64,000 nucleotides of DNA, taken from NCBI GenBank assembly GCA_022447365.1, contig JAKVBL010000011.1, positions 1 to 64,000 of the forward strand, read 5' to 3'. Source of the DNA: Oleiphilaceae bacterium. GTDB taxonomy: Bacteria; Pseudomonadota; Gammaproteobacteria; Pseudomonadales; Oleiphilaceae. The translations under genes and the position numbers were made by a program. Positions 37,060 to 45,517 of the stretch are shown one piece after another. How positions within the stretch are numbered: position 1 is the stretch's first letter; every line of letters begins with the position of its first letter. Under the pieces are notes generated by a model, which saw only the letters and a list, made by a program, of their open reading frames with translations, did not search any database and had not been told where the DNA came from.

Positions 37060-38466
37060 TTAATCTTCGATCTTAAGAACCAAGAATGAAGGATTTCCAC
37101 CTCGAATAACTAGAACCGGAATAGCTTTGTCTTCCGGCAAATCATCAACCAAGTCTTCATAACTATCTAAGTCTTCGAAGCTCTCATTATTCAATTTGGC
37201 GATGATGTCACCTTGACGAATACCCGCTTTACTCGCAGCACCTTTTTCGACGCTAACGACTTCAACTCCCGTCATTCCAATTTCATTAACAATCGCGTCA
37301 TCAAGCTCCTGCACCATCAATCCGAGGCGATCTGCTTTGGGAGCTATTGCTTTTGCAGGCTTCGCAGTTTTGTCAGCACTGTTTGGCAACTCACCTATTT
37401 CAACATCAACGGTTTGTTTTTTGCCATCTCGAATGAGTGTAAGGCTCGCGGTTTCACCAACTTTGGTTCGTCCAACAAAGTGAGGTAACTGAGACGATAA
37501 ACCTACTTTTTCATCTTCATACTTAACGATGATATCGCCAACCTTTATCCCAGCTTTCTGGGCTGGAGAGCCAGGTACAACCTGTGCAACTAGAGCGCCA
37601 TGCGGCTTATCCAAACCAAACGACTCCGCTAACTCTTTATTTACCTCTTGAATTAAAACACCCAACCAACCGCGCGAGACATAACCTTGACCACGTAGCT
37701 GATCAACGACCTCCATAGCAACGTCCATTGGTATAGCGAAAGACATACCCATGAAACCACCAGAACGCGTATAGATCTGAGAGTTAATACCTACAACTTC
37801 CCCATCCATATTGAACAAAGGGCCACCTGAGTTACCCGGATTAATCGCGACATCAGTTTGAATAAATGGAACATAATTCTCGTTGGGTAAGCTTCGGCCC
37901 TTAGCGCTCACGATGCCAGCAGTTACCGTGTAATCAAAGCCAAAAGGAGATCCGATGGCGAATACCCACTCGCCTACTTTTAGGTCTTTTGATTTACCCA
38001 ACTTAGCAGTAGGCAAATCATCAGCATCTACTTTTAGAACCGCTAAATCGGAGCGTTTATCAGAACCAACAAGCTCAGCTGCTAGTTCACTTCTGTCATT
38101 AAAACGCACATAAATTTCATCAGCACCTTCGACAACATGATTATTCGTCAGAATATAACCATCTTCCGTCACCACAAATCCTGAGCCAGTAGAAGAGCGC
38201 TCACGTTCCTGATCTCTCTCTTGATAAGGAGATTGCCCTCCAAAGAAATGGCGAAGAAAGTCCGGTATATGCTCCATGTCACCTTGAAAGCCCTGCCCGT
38301 TATCAGCTCTCGTTTTACTGACGGTGCTGATATTAACGACGACAGGCGCATGCTCTTCAACAAGATCCGTAAAATCTGGAAGACTTCTAGCGTGCGCGTT
38401 TAAAACAAAAAAAGACGTTAGAAAAAAAGTAAGAATGTGCACTGTTTGCACGAGGGAATGACGCAT
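37060..38466 (-). CDS. mucD: Periplasmic serine protease MucD (DegP/DegQ family)
   Basis: 468 aa HtrA protease. The signal peptide ends near VLNAHA/RSLP. The triad is H110 (TNNHVVEGAD), D140 (SDLAVLKVD) and S213 (NPGNSGGPLF), and two PDZ domains follow (GWLGVLIQEVNKELAESFGL and the C-terminal GLMVQELDDAIVNEIG). The ATG at 38466 has AGGAG five bases upstream; an ATG at 38481 lacks this. It degrades misfolded envelope proteins and restrains sigma-E signalling. Its place after rseABC matches mucD in Pseudomonas. Confidence 0.93.
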   Translation of the reverse strand: MRHSLVQTVHILTFFLTSFFVLNAHARSLPDFTDLVEEHAPVVVNISTVSKTRADNGQGFQGDMEHIPDFLRHFFGGQSPYQERDQERERSSTGSGFVVTEDGYILTNNHVVEGADEIYVRFNDRSELAAELVGSDKRSDLAVLKVDADDLPTAKLGKSKDLKVGEWVFAIGSPFGFDYTVTAGIVSAKGRSLPNENYVPFIQTDVAINPGNSGGPLFNMDGEVVGINSQIYTRSGGFMGMSFAIPMDVAMEVVDQLRGQGYVSRGWLGVLIQEVNKELAESFGLDKPHGALVAQVVPGSPAQKAGIKVGDIIVKYEDEKVGLSSQLPHFVGRTKVGETASLTLIRDGKKQTVDVEIGELPNSADKTAKPAKAIAPKADRLGLMVQELDDAIVNEIGMTGVEVVSVEKGAASKAGIRQGDIIAKLNNESFEDLDSYEDLVDDLPEDKAIPVLVIRGGNPSFLVLKIED

Positions 38467-38571
38467 AACGACTCCTAACATTAAAGGAACAAAAGGTCTC
38501 TTACATTCATATTTAGTGTTGTGTGAATGAGATTCAAATTAACCTTAGGTAAGGCACTATTTTTATAAGAA

Positions 38572-38593
38572 GGGCCACAACTCAGTTGTGCCC
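38572..38593 (-). terminator. Hairpin between rseC and mucD
   Basis: CACAACT-C-AGTTGTG with a flanking GGG/CCC lies just after the rseC stop. The T-run on the minus strand is poor (CTTCTTATAAAAAT), so termination is uncertain; it may separate mucD, with its own promoter in the 118-bp gap, from rseABC. Confidence 0.4.
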
Positions 38594-38599
38594 AAAGTA

Positions 38600-39067
38600 T
38601 CACTTTGAGGGAAAGCAAGCGCCACCTTCGGCACTAGATAACTGAATCGTGTTCAGCACTGGTACGAAACGGGAGTCATTCTGCATCGACTGACTTTTAA
38701 CGCGTGCGAAATAAAAGCCCGCGAGCAATCCGATTACCCCAGCGAAAATCGAAAAGAGTTCATTCTCTGTTGTTGCCAAGGCTAGTCCTGCAGATGCAAG
38801 CATTATGATGAGAGGCACCAAAAACATTAAGACCGATGCGTACAGCAAGCCTTCATCTGGTACATCTATCGTCACAGTCTGGCCTACCTGTGCATCTAAG
38901 GAGTTATCAACCCAAAACTCCATGCTCTTCTCAGAGCCGAGCTTTGAGATCAAGCCTTGACCACAAGAGTTTTCTAACTGACAACTTTGACAAGAACTTC
39001 TTCTTTGAGTCTGAATAAGAGCACGCTGATCACGAAGCTCAAGGACGATACCGCGTTCGCTTGCCAT
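38600..39067 (-). CDS. rseC: SoxR-reducing / sigma-E regulatory protein RseC (MucC)
   Basis: 155 aa inner-membrane protein. The N-terminal cytoplasmic part has four cysteines in QRRSSCQSCQLENSCGQGL, typical of RseC, and two adjacent helices follow (LLYASVLMFLVPLIIMLASAGLAL and FSIFAGVIGLLAGFYFA). RseC positively modulates sigma-E and, in relatives, takes part in SoxR reduction with Rnf. It follows rseB after 5 bp. Confidence 0.9.
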   Translation of the reverse strand: MASERGIVLELRDQRALIQTQRRSSCQSCQLENSCGQGLISKLGSEKSMEFWVDNSLDAQVGQTVTIDVPDEGLLYASVLMFLVPLIIMLASAGLALATTENELFSIFAGVIGLLAGFYFARVKSQSMQNDSRFVPVLNTIQLSSAEGGACFPSK

Positions 39068-39072
39068 TGCGG

Positions 39073-40026
39073 CTACTCCATGATCGGCTGAACACCCTCA
39101 GCGATGTTCATCGCCGTCATGGGTGGAATTTCACCAACAACCGTCACTGTGTATTCAGAGTCATTAAACTCTAGAGGTTTGATATACATAGTTGTTGCAC
39201 CAACCTTAGTCGCGCCATTTGGTAACGATGCCTTGCTCTTCAACTCAACAAAAACGGTATAGTTCGCAAGACCATCGGAGTACAACACAACACTACCCGC
39301 TTTCTTAGTCGATTCTACTTCCATAAATCCGGGAGGGTGATAATTAGCAGTCCAGTTTAGTCTTTCAGGCCAACGCATATCGTTTTCACTCATCGGCACT
39401 TTATGGTGAGAGACAACGCTACTATCCACATCAAATTCAAAATCAGAATCAAACGTTTCGGCAGGCAATTCTAATTGGGAGAATTGAAATAACTCTAATG
39501 GTTTGTCTTGAGCACCCAAGACCTGTGATTTCAACAACAAACCCGTGTCTTCATCAAGCCATAACGCATAGCTATATCTCTTTGCATCATTGGCCATAAT
39601 CTTTAATTTAACAGACGATCGATCAACGATCCGTTCATAGCCTTTTTTATGCAGGGTGTAATGCATATGACCAGGAATAAAATTGGCAAATCGATTACTG
39701 ACAGGATTAGCAAAGTCCGGTTTATCAAGCTCAACTAAGCGCTGCCCCTTGATAAGACAAATGACTTGCGTGCCACGACGCAGAATCTCTCCCATATCGC
39801 CATCAAGCTGAGTCAAACGCTCTTGCTCTTGTCCGTCTATAAATCGATGCACAACACGCATAGAGCTAGACATGTCGCCACGACTAAACATGAAAACCCC
39901 ACGATAGGATTCATATGTCGAAGCCGTTCGCATTTTATTAATCCAGTGCGCTGCGTCTTGCTCAGCAAACGCTGAGGTACTAACGAGCACTAACACCAGA
40001 CTGAATAAAATACGTTTTAACATCAT
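39073..40026 (-). CDS. rseB: Sigma-E regulatory protein RseB (MucB)
   Basis: 317 aa periplasmic protein with signal peptide LKRILFSLVLVLVSTSAFA. The N-terminal domain is LolA/LolB-like (AAHWINKMRTASTYESYRGVFMFSRG), and the smaller C-terminal domain contains HHKVPMSENDMRWPERLNWTANYHPPGFM and VVLYSDGLANYTVFVE, standard for MucB/RseB. It binds RseA and senses off-pathway LPS and lipoproteins, protecting RseA from site-1 proteolysis. Confidence 0.93.
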   Translation of the reverse strand: MMLKRILFSLVLVLVSTSAFAEQDAAHWINKMRTASTYESYRGVFMFSRGDMSSSMRVVHRFIDGQEQERLTQLDGDMGEILRRGTQVICLIKGQRLVELDKPDFANPVSNRFANFIPGHMHYTLHKKGYERIVDRSSVKLKIMANDAKRYSYALWLDEDTGLLLKSQVLGAQDKPLELFQFSQLELPAETFDSDFEFDVDSSVVSHHKVPMSENDMRWPERLNWTANYHPPGFMEVESTKKAGSVVLYSDGLANYTVFVELKSKASLPNGATKVGATTMYIKPLEFNDSEYTVTVVGEIPPMTAMNIAEGVQPIME

Positions 40027-40035
40027 ATAACCCAG

Positions 40036-40581
40036 TTAAATACCAACAGAATTAACACTAGCAACACGAATCAAAGGTGCCATTCCAGAAGACACCGTGA
40101 GAGCGCTCAATTCAGAATGTCGAAGAAGGTATTGATTAAAGTTTTTCACCTGAGAAGGGTCTAACTCATTCACAACCAAGCCCTGCGCAGAATCTCCTTG
40201 AGAAGCCACATCACCGAATTCGTTATTCAAACCCAAAGCCAACACAAAACAAGCTGCTATAGCCCCACCATAACGCCAAATTTTGGCACTCTTTTGAGGA
40301 ACAACTACTTGTTCTGTTTTAGCAGAACCAGAATGCTCTGAAACCTGCTCATCCTCTTCCCTAATCGCCGCAGCGACTGAGGCAGAGATATCGATATCTA
40401 GGCTCGTTGCTGAATTAAAATCACCACGCATATCAGCCATCACATCACGTACGGCATGGTAGCGTTTCCAAGTTGCATTGAGTTGCTCAGAGTCCGCCTT
40501 GCTTAACACACGCTGAACTTCAATTTCATTCGCTTCATCATCCATTAGGGCTGAAAGCGATTCGCGTAATTTATCGTCCAC
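40036..40581 (-). CDS. rseA: Anti-sigma-E factor RseA (MucA)
   Basis: 181 aa bitopic inner-membrane protein. The N-terminal RseA domain (LRESLSALMDDEANEIEVQRVL ... WKRYHAVRDVM) binds sigma-E in the cytoplasm; one helix follows (GGAIAACFVLALGL), then a periplasmic domain ending LIRVASVNSVGI. The hydrophobic, V-rich C-terminal tail is the type of signal recognised by the site-1 protease in relatives. It follows rpoE after 46 bp. Confidence 0.9.
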   Translation of the reverse strand: MDDKLRESLSALMDDEANEIEVQRVLSKADSEQLNATWKRYHAVRDVMADMRGDFNSATSLDIDISASVAAAIREEDEQVSEHSGSAKTEQVVVPQKSAKIWRYGGAIAACFVLALGLNNEFGDVASQGDSAQGLVVNELDPSQVKNFNQYLLRHSELSALTVSSGMAPLIRVASVNSVGI

Positions 40582-40627
40582 TTACACTCTCCTAAGAATC
40601 AAAATATAACTATTTAGCTTATTCATA

Positions 40628-41386
40628 TTAAGCTAATTCTCCCTGCGCCTTCTGCATCGCTTTATCGATTGCTTCACGCGCACGGAATATTCGAGAACGG
40701 ACTGTGCCTACAGGGCAGCCCATCACATTTGCAATTTCTTCGTAACTCAAGCCTTCAAACTCACGCAGCGTTAAGGCAACACCTAACTCTTCAGGAAGAT
40801 TTTTAATCGTGCGGTATACCAGAGCCTCCAACTGATCTCGATTCAACTGATCTGCTGGGTTCGAAATATCTTGTAAGCTTGCGTGATTACCTTTGACCTC
40901 AGCATCGTCAATATCAACATCAACCGATGGCGTCTTGCGCCCCTTAGACGCAAGATAGTTTTTGGCACAATTCACGGCTATCCGAAACAGCCATGTATAG
41001 AAGGCACTGTCTGATCTGAAGTTTTTAATGCCACGATACGCCTTGATAAACGTCTCTTGCGCAACATCAGATATTTCATGGTGATCAGACACATATCGAG
41101 AAATAATCGCACCGACTCGGCCCTGATACTTCAACACAAGTAGGTCAAATGATGCTTTGTCTCCGTTTTGAGCACGCGCAACAAGCTTCTGATCGACAGC
41201 GCGTTCAGGATTAGTCGCAAATTGTTGTGTGTGCGTGGGAGCTTGCGTCATGGAATTACAGGGAACGGTTTTGTTCGCTTTATCTATCGGTTGCGGCTGA
41301 TCTACATTAGGACAGTTCGCAGTATTATCCACGGCAACAGCAGAAACACAAACATCGTTTTTCACAATACGCAAAGCGTGCGGCAT
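40628..41386 (-). CDS. rpoE: RNA polymerase sigma factor RpoE (AlgU)
   Basis: ECF sigma factor. Region 2 is FDLLVLKYQGRVGAIISRYV and DVAQETFIKAYRGIKNFRSDSAFYTWLFRIAVNCAKNYL; region 4 is LPEELGVALTLREFEGLSYEEIANVMGCPVGTVRSRIFRARE. The usual family start corresponds to ATG 41251 (207 aa), but that codon has no ribosome binding site, while ATG 41386 has AGGGAT at good distance and lies just downstream of a sigma-E type promoter. That start gives 252 aa with an unusual 45-residue N-terminal extension. The TTG at 41488 lies upstream of the promoter and is rejected. The gene is divergent from nadB, as in many gammaproteobacteria. Confidence 0.92.
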   Translation of the reverse strand: MPHALRIVKNDVCVSAVAVDNTANCPNVDQPQPIDKANKTVPCNSMTQAPTHTQQFATNPERAVDQKLVARAQNGDKASFDLLVLKYQGRVGAIISRYVSDHHEISDVAQETFIKAYRGIKNFRSDSAFYTWLFRIAVNCAKNYLASKGRKTPSVDVDIDDAEVKGNHASLQDISNPADQLNRDQLEALVYRTIKNLPEELGVALTLREFEGLSYEEIANVMGCPVGTVRSRIFRAREAIDKAMQKAQGELA

Positions 41387-41416
41387 TTTTCTATCCCTAT
41401 AGTTATGTACACGCGT

Positions 41417-41444
41417 TATGACATAAGGTTTGCAAATAAGTTCC
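41417..41444 (-). promoter_or_regulatory. Sigma-E type autoregulatory promoter of rpoE
   Basis: On the minus strand GGAACTT (41444-41438) and TCATA (41421-41417) are separated by 16 bp, a close match to the known sigma-E consensus (GGAACTT, about 16 bp, TCNNA). Transcription would begin near 41410, about 25 bp before the ATG at 41386. Confidence 0.75.
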
Positions 41445-41505
41445 AAGCGCGAATAAAATTCTCGCATTGCTATGTTATTCACACACAAAATCTAAGAAAT
41501 TTTCT

Positions 41506-43122
41506 ATGTCTTCGCCTTATTCTTACGACGTTCTTATTATTGGCAGCGGCGCTGCAGGCCTAAGCGCAGCTCTAAAGCTAGACTCTAATTTACGTGTCGC
41601 GGTCTTGTCTAAAGGCGAAATATCAAGTGGATCGACGCCCTGGGCGCAAGGGGGCATCGCAGCCGTTCTAGATCAGCAAGATAACGAGCAATCACACATT
41701 CAAGATACTCTGATCGCTGGGGCAGGTTTGTGTCACCAAGATGCGGTTGAACAGACTGTAAATGGCGGAAAGGTCAGTATTAAATGGCTGAAAGATCAAG
41801 GCGTCGACTTTACTCGCGATAGCGATGCAGAAAACCCTAAACACTATCATTTAACAAAAGAAGGCGGACATAGCCATCGCCGCGTCGTGCACGCTGATGA
41901 TGCAACAGGTCATGCGATATCTAGTGCCTTGTGCCAGCAAACACTTGCAGCTGAGCACATAGATGTATTTACCAATCGCGTTGCGATCGATCTGATTACA
42001 CATAAAAAGCTCTTTCTACCCGGCAATCGATGTGTCGGTGCTTACGTTCTTAATCGAGAGAATGGTGAAGTTGAACTGTTCCGAGCTCGATTTGTCATCA
42101 TTGCAACTGGCGGCGCTTCGAAAGCATACCTGTACACCAGTAATCCAGATGGCGCGAGCGGTGATGGTATTGCGATGGCGTGGCGAAGTGGTTGTCGCGT
42201 AGCCAACATGGAGTTCAATCAATTCCACCCGACATGCCTATACCACCCACAAGCGAAGACATTTTTGATCACCGAAGCCGTGCGAGGTGAAGGCGGTCAC
42301 TTGCTCTTGCCAAACGGCGAGCGTTTTATGCATCGCTTTGACGAACGCTTAGAACTCGCACCTCGCGACATCGTAGCGCGAGCCATTGACCATGAGATGA
42401 AACGCCTCGGTGCTGACTGCTTATATCTTGATATTAGCCATAAAGACGCAGACTTCATCAAAGCTCATTTTCCAACGATATACGATACCTGCCTTGGATT
42501 TGGTATCGATATAACCAAAGAACCCATCCCTATTGTTCCCGCGGCACACTACACATGTGGCGGCGTGATGGTCGATCATCGCGGCAGAAGTGACGTTAAC
42601 CAGCTTTACGTTCTCGGTGAGGCTTCATTTACTGGTTTACACGGCGCCAACCGAATGGCGAGCAACTCCTTATTGGAGTGCATTGTCTATGGGCATGCAG
42701 CAGCAGAAGATATCAACAAGAAAGCGAAATCTATTCCTGAACCGCCAGAGGCGCCGGCTTGGGATGAATCACGCGTAATCGACTCTGACGAGGATGTTGT
42801 AATCTCGCACAACTGGGACGAACTGCGCCGTTTTATGTGGGACTATGTTGGCATTGTTCGAACAGACAAACGTTTGCAACGTGCAAAGCATCGTGTCGAT
42901 TTACTGCATCAAGAAATCCTCGATTACTACAGTAATTTCTCGGTAAATAACGACCTTCTAGAATTACGCAACCTAGTAACGGTAGCGGACCTCATTATCT
43001 GCTCGGCGATTCAAAGAAAAGAAAGTCGAGGTCTGCATTACACGCTTGACTACCCATCTCTGGAAAGCGAAGCGAACGATACCGTCCTTACGCCAACGAA
43101 TTTCTCGACGCGAGATTGGTAA
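41506..43122 (+). CDS. nadB: L-aspartate oxidase
   Basis: 538 aa FAD enzyme oxidising aspartate to iminoaspartate, the first step of NAD synthesis. The N-terminal dinucleotide motif is [31 protein letters not shown] is the typical NadB flavin/succinate-like segment; the catalytic HPT and R appear in [12 protein letters not shown] and [20 protein letters not shown]. The C-terminal helical domain has [20 protein letters not shown] 41506 fits the family start; an upstream ATG at 41467 adds 13 unlikely residues. Confidence 0.94.
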   Translation: MSSPYSYDVLIIGSGAAGLSAALKLDSNLRVAVLSKGEISSGSTPWAQGGIAAVLDQQDNEQSHIQDTLIAGAGLCHQDAVEQTVNGGKVSIKWLKDQGVDFTRDSDAENPKHYHLTKEGGHSHRRVVHADDATGHAISSALCQQTLAAEHIDVFTNRVAIDLITHKKLFLPGNRCVGAYVLNRENGEVELFRARFVIIATGGASKAYLYTSNPDGASGDGIAMAWRSGCRVANMEFNQFHPTCLYHPQAKTFLITEAVRGEGGHLLLPNGERFMHRFDERLELAPRDIVARAIDHEMKRLGADCLYLDISHKDADFIKAHFPTIYDTCLGFGIDITKEPIPIVPAAHYTCGGVMVDHRGRSDVNQLYVLGEASFTGLHGANRMASNSLLECIVYGHAAAEDINKKAKSIPEPPEAPAWDESRVIDSDEDVVISHNWDELRRFMWDYVGIVRTDKRLQRAKHRVDLLHQEILDYYSNFSVNNDLLELRNLVTVADLIICSAIQRKESRGLHYTLDYPSLESEANDTVLTPTNFSTRDW

Positions 43123-43187
43123 GTAAAAATTTGTTAGCTAGCGGCACTTCATCTTGATCAGCGTCAAGTCGTCTTAGCGCATTTAAG

Positions 43188-43239
43188 GTCATGCTTATCT
43201 CAAGACACATCGCTTCAATTGCTAGGAGATAAGCATGAC
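43188..43239 (+). promoter_or_regulatory. Long hairpin sequestering the ydcH ribosome binding site and start codon
   Basis: GTCATGCTTATCTC (43188-43201) is perfectly complementary to GAGATAAGCATGAC (43226-43239), with a 24-base loop. The right arm contains most of the ribosome binding site (AGGAGAT, 43224-43230) and the whole ATG (43235-43237) of the next gene, so the folded mRNA should block initiation. A perfect 14-bp stem with such a short loop is unlikely by chance. Confidence 0.75.
43191..43232 (+). CDS. Possible 13-codon leader peptide inside the ydcH hairpin
   Basis: ATG at 43191 opens the frame MLISRHIASIARR and stops at TAA 43230-43232, two bases before the ydcH ATG. It begins in the left arm and runs through the loop to the right arm, so a translating ribosome would open the stem. 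Its own ribosome binding site is doubtful: AAGG ends only two bases before the ATG. Suggestive only. Confidence 0.3.
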   Translation: MLISRHIASIARR

Positions 43240-43483
43240 AATAGAAAAACACGATCTTGTCCACGAGCTTCCGGAATTCCGTAACGACATCCATGAACTA
43301 AAAATGAAAGACGCTCACTTTGCGCGTTTATTCGATGAGTATCATGAGATTGATCATAAAGTACATTGCATTGGACAAGGCGTCGAAACACCTAGCGATG
43401 ACTATTTAGAGGAACGCAAAAAGACGCGCCTCAACCTCAAATATCAATTATTCAACATGCTAAAAGCTCACGCAGCAGCCTAA
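43235..43483 (+). CDS. YdcH / DUF465 family small protein
   Basis: 82 aa, highly charged helical protein of the DUF465 family: KHDLVHELPEFRNDIHELKMKDAHFARLFDEYHEIDHKVHCIGQGVETPSDDYLEERKKTRLNLKYQL. Such proteins form a short coiled-coil hairpin; their function is not established. The start is marked by AGGAG, which is buried with the ATG in a perfect 14-bp hairpin, so translation is probably regulated. A terminator follows, so this is a one-gene unit. Confidence 0.85.
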   Translation: MTIEKHDLVHELPEFRNDIHELKMKDAHFARLFDEYHEIDHKVHCIGQGVETPSDDYLEERKKTRLNLKYQLFNMLKAHAAA

Positions 43484-43535
43484 TAACTCAGAAGATCTTA
43501 GGGACAGTATAGATCTACTTTATTGGGGAGACCCT

Positions 43536-43567
43536 AGCAGCAAGGTTTAGCCCTGCTGCTTTTTTTA
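43536..43567 (+). terminator. Terminator of ydcH
   Basis: AGCAGCAAGG pairs with CCCTGCTGCT (one mismatch, five-base loop) and is followed by TTTTTTT. Confidence 0.85.
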
Positions 43568-43658
43568 TATTTTCATTAAGCCTCCTACGCTATTACAGTT
43601 CAGTAAATCATCGATTAAATCTTCTCTTTTTTTATTCTATTAAACTAAGCTTGTAGGC

Positions 43659-45077
43659 ATGAATATAAGCGCCAACACCACCTCGACACCTTCATTTACT
43701 GGAGCGAAAATCTGGCTCGTCAGTATTTTTTTCATTGCGCTCACTGGCTGCGCATCAACCTCTGTGTTCACGCCCTACCCAAGCCAAGTACAGTCTGCGA
43801 AATCGGCGCTCGGTAATAACGCTGAATCAGAATCCGTACTCAAAAACTTAGAGAGTAAAAAAGACACCGCTGATGCCATGCTTTACATGATGGAAAGCTC
43901 TCGCGTTGCACAGCTCAGTGAGCAATTTGAGCGAAGTAAAAATAACGCGAATCAGGTGATAAACGCTTTCGAAAAACAAGATTTACAAGCTACAGTTCGA
44001 CTCAGTGATGTTGGCGCAAAGAGCGGCTCCTTACTGACAAATGAAAACGCAATTCCATACAGCGGTGCTGGATATGAGAGGATATTCATTCATCATCAAC
44101 AAGCGCTAAATTACTGGGCTCAAAATGACATTGAGGGTGCCAGTGTCGAGTTTCGTAAAGTCGCGCTCGAACAACGTGTATTGAGCGAACGCTATGAAGA
44201 TGAGATTGCTAAAGCGCATTCAGAAGCCCAACAAAACAACATAGATATCGCGAGTATCAGCCAAGAGTTCTCGGGGTTAGATGAAATCGCGGGATCAGTA
44301 AAAAGCTCCTTTTTGAGCCCGTATACCTACTACACATCAGCCGCATTTTGGGAAGCCATTGGCGAGTACAACAATGCATTAATTGATTACAAGCTCGCTT
44401 TAGAGATCGTGCCAAACTCTCAGTCTATTCAGGCAGATATTAGACGTGTATCTGCCCAACTCGGAGGATCAAGTTCTGGCGAAACCAATTCACCCAAGGA
44501 CAACGAAGGCTCTATCGTTATTTTGTATGAACAAGGCTTTATTCCAGAGAGAACTGAATTTGCTCTGAGTATCCCTAATTTTTACGATGGCGGAATCATT
44601 AGCGTAGCGTTTCCGTTCTACGCCAATACAGAGTCATGGTCACGCCCTACTCTGCTATCGATAAGAGATGACCAATTTGTAGATTATGGCGAAACATTCC
44701 CGCTGACTGACTACGGAACTCTCGCTGTAAAAAATCTGAAAGAACAGCTCCCTAGCCTCATCGTACGTCAGGTACTGAGGGGTTTCGCGAAACATGAGCT
44801 ACAGAAACAATCGGCAGACAGTGGCGGCGCGCTAGGTCTTTTTGTCGCGAACATCTACAGCATTATTTCTGAACGAGCAGATCTTCGCTCTTGGCTTACT
44901 CTTCCCCGATCAGGCCAAGCATTGCGCGTTAATCTTCCATCAGGACAGCGCACCCTTGCGTTCCGTACAGAATCAAAGTCTGTTGAACTCGATGTCGATA
45001 TTAGAAAAGGAAAAACGAACTTTATCCGTATTGTAAACGTAAACAACCGACTGATTACGCAAGTTCTTCCACTTTAA
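43659..45077 (+). CDS. COG3014-family lipoprotein
   Basis: 472 aa lipoprotein. After a polar N-terminus, IWLVSIFFIALTGC forms a lipoprotein signal with lipobox LTGC. The rest is helical, TPR-like in the first half (YERIFIHHQQALNYWAQNDIEGASVEFRKVALEQR; AAFWEAIGEYNNALIDYKLALEIVP), then a beta-rich part (SIVILYEQGFIPERTEFALSIP; SWLTLPRSGQALRVNLPSGQRTLAF). This matches my recollection of the uncharacterised COG3014 family, found before ycfL and lpoB as here. It is likely an outer-membrane lipoprotein working with the next two gene products. Confidence 0.8.
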   Translation: MNISANTTSTPSFTGAKIWLVSIFFIALTGCASTSVFTPYPSQVQSAKSALGNNAESESVLKNLESKKDTADAMLYMMESSRVAQLSEQFERSKNNANQVINAFEKQDLQATVRLSDVGAKSGSLLTNENAIPYSGAGYERIFIHHQQALNYWAQNDIEGASVEFRKVALEQRVLSERYEDEIAKAHSEAQQNNIDIASISQEFSGLDEIAGSVKSSFLSPYTYYTSAAFWEAIGEYNNALIDYKLALEIVPNSQSIQADIRRVSAQLGGSSSGETNSPKDNEGSIVILYEQGFIPERTEFALSIPNFYDGGIISVAFPFYANTESWSRPTLLSIRDDQFVDYGETFPLTDYGTLAVKNLKEQLPSLIVRQVLRGFAKHELQKQSADSGGALGLFVANIYSIISERADLRSWLTLPRSGQALRVNLPSGQRTLAFRTESKSVELDVDIRKGKTNFIRIVNVNNRLITQVLPL

Positions 45078-45103
45078 ATAACAGAAAATTTGGAGAGCAT
45101 TCT

Positions 45104-45505
45104 ATGAGTAAAAAGAACTATCTACTGAGCCTATTTATTGGGTTTAGTTTATTGTCAGGCTGCGCCGTCAATGAAACCGCAAGCGTTAAGATTGATGAAT
45201 CCAATCAAAAACAGACTATTATTGAGCCGAACAGCGGTTTATTTTCTCAAGATATTACCGTCACTGACACAATCGTCGCGAAAGCAGGAGACCTACTCAA
45301 AGTTCAGGTAACAATTAAGAATGACTCTCGTAACGATGCGAAATTCCAATACAAATTCAAATGGCTAGACAAAGATGGGTTTGAACTGTCTCTCGATAGT
45401 CGTCCATGGCAACCACTCAGTATCACGGCATATGAAAGCAAGAATGTTCAAGCTGTTGCCCCTAACCCAAGTGCTGCCTCATTCAAAATTTTGGTACAGG
45501 ATTAA
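45104..45505 (+). CDS. ycfL: YcfL-family lipoprotein (DUF1425)
   Basis: 133 aa lipoprotein with signal YLLSLFIGFSLLSGC and lipobox LSGC. The mature domain (VQVTIKNDSRNDAKFQYKFKWLDKDGFEL, then WQPLSITAYESKNVQAVAP) is the YcfL/DUF1425 beta-sandwich. In E. coli ycfL precedes ycfM (lpoB), as here. TTTGGAGAGC precedes the ATG. The gap to the COG3014 gene is 26 bp. Confidence 0.85.
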   Translation: MSKKNYLLSLFIGFSLLSGCAVNETASVKIDESNQKQTIIEPNSGLFSQDITVTDTIVAKAGDLLKVQVTIKNDSRNDAKFQYKFKWLDKDGFELSLDSRPWQPLSITAYESKNVQAVAPNPSAASFKILVQD

Positions 45506-45517
45506 ATGGAGAAAATC

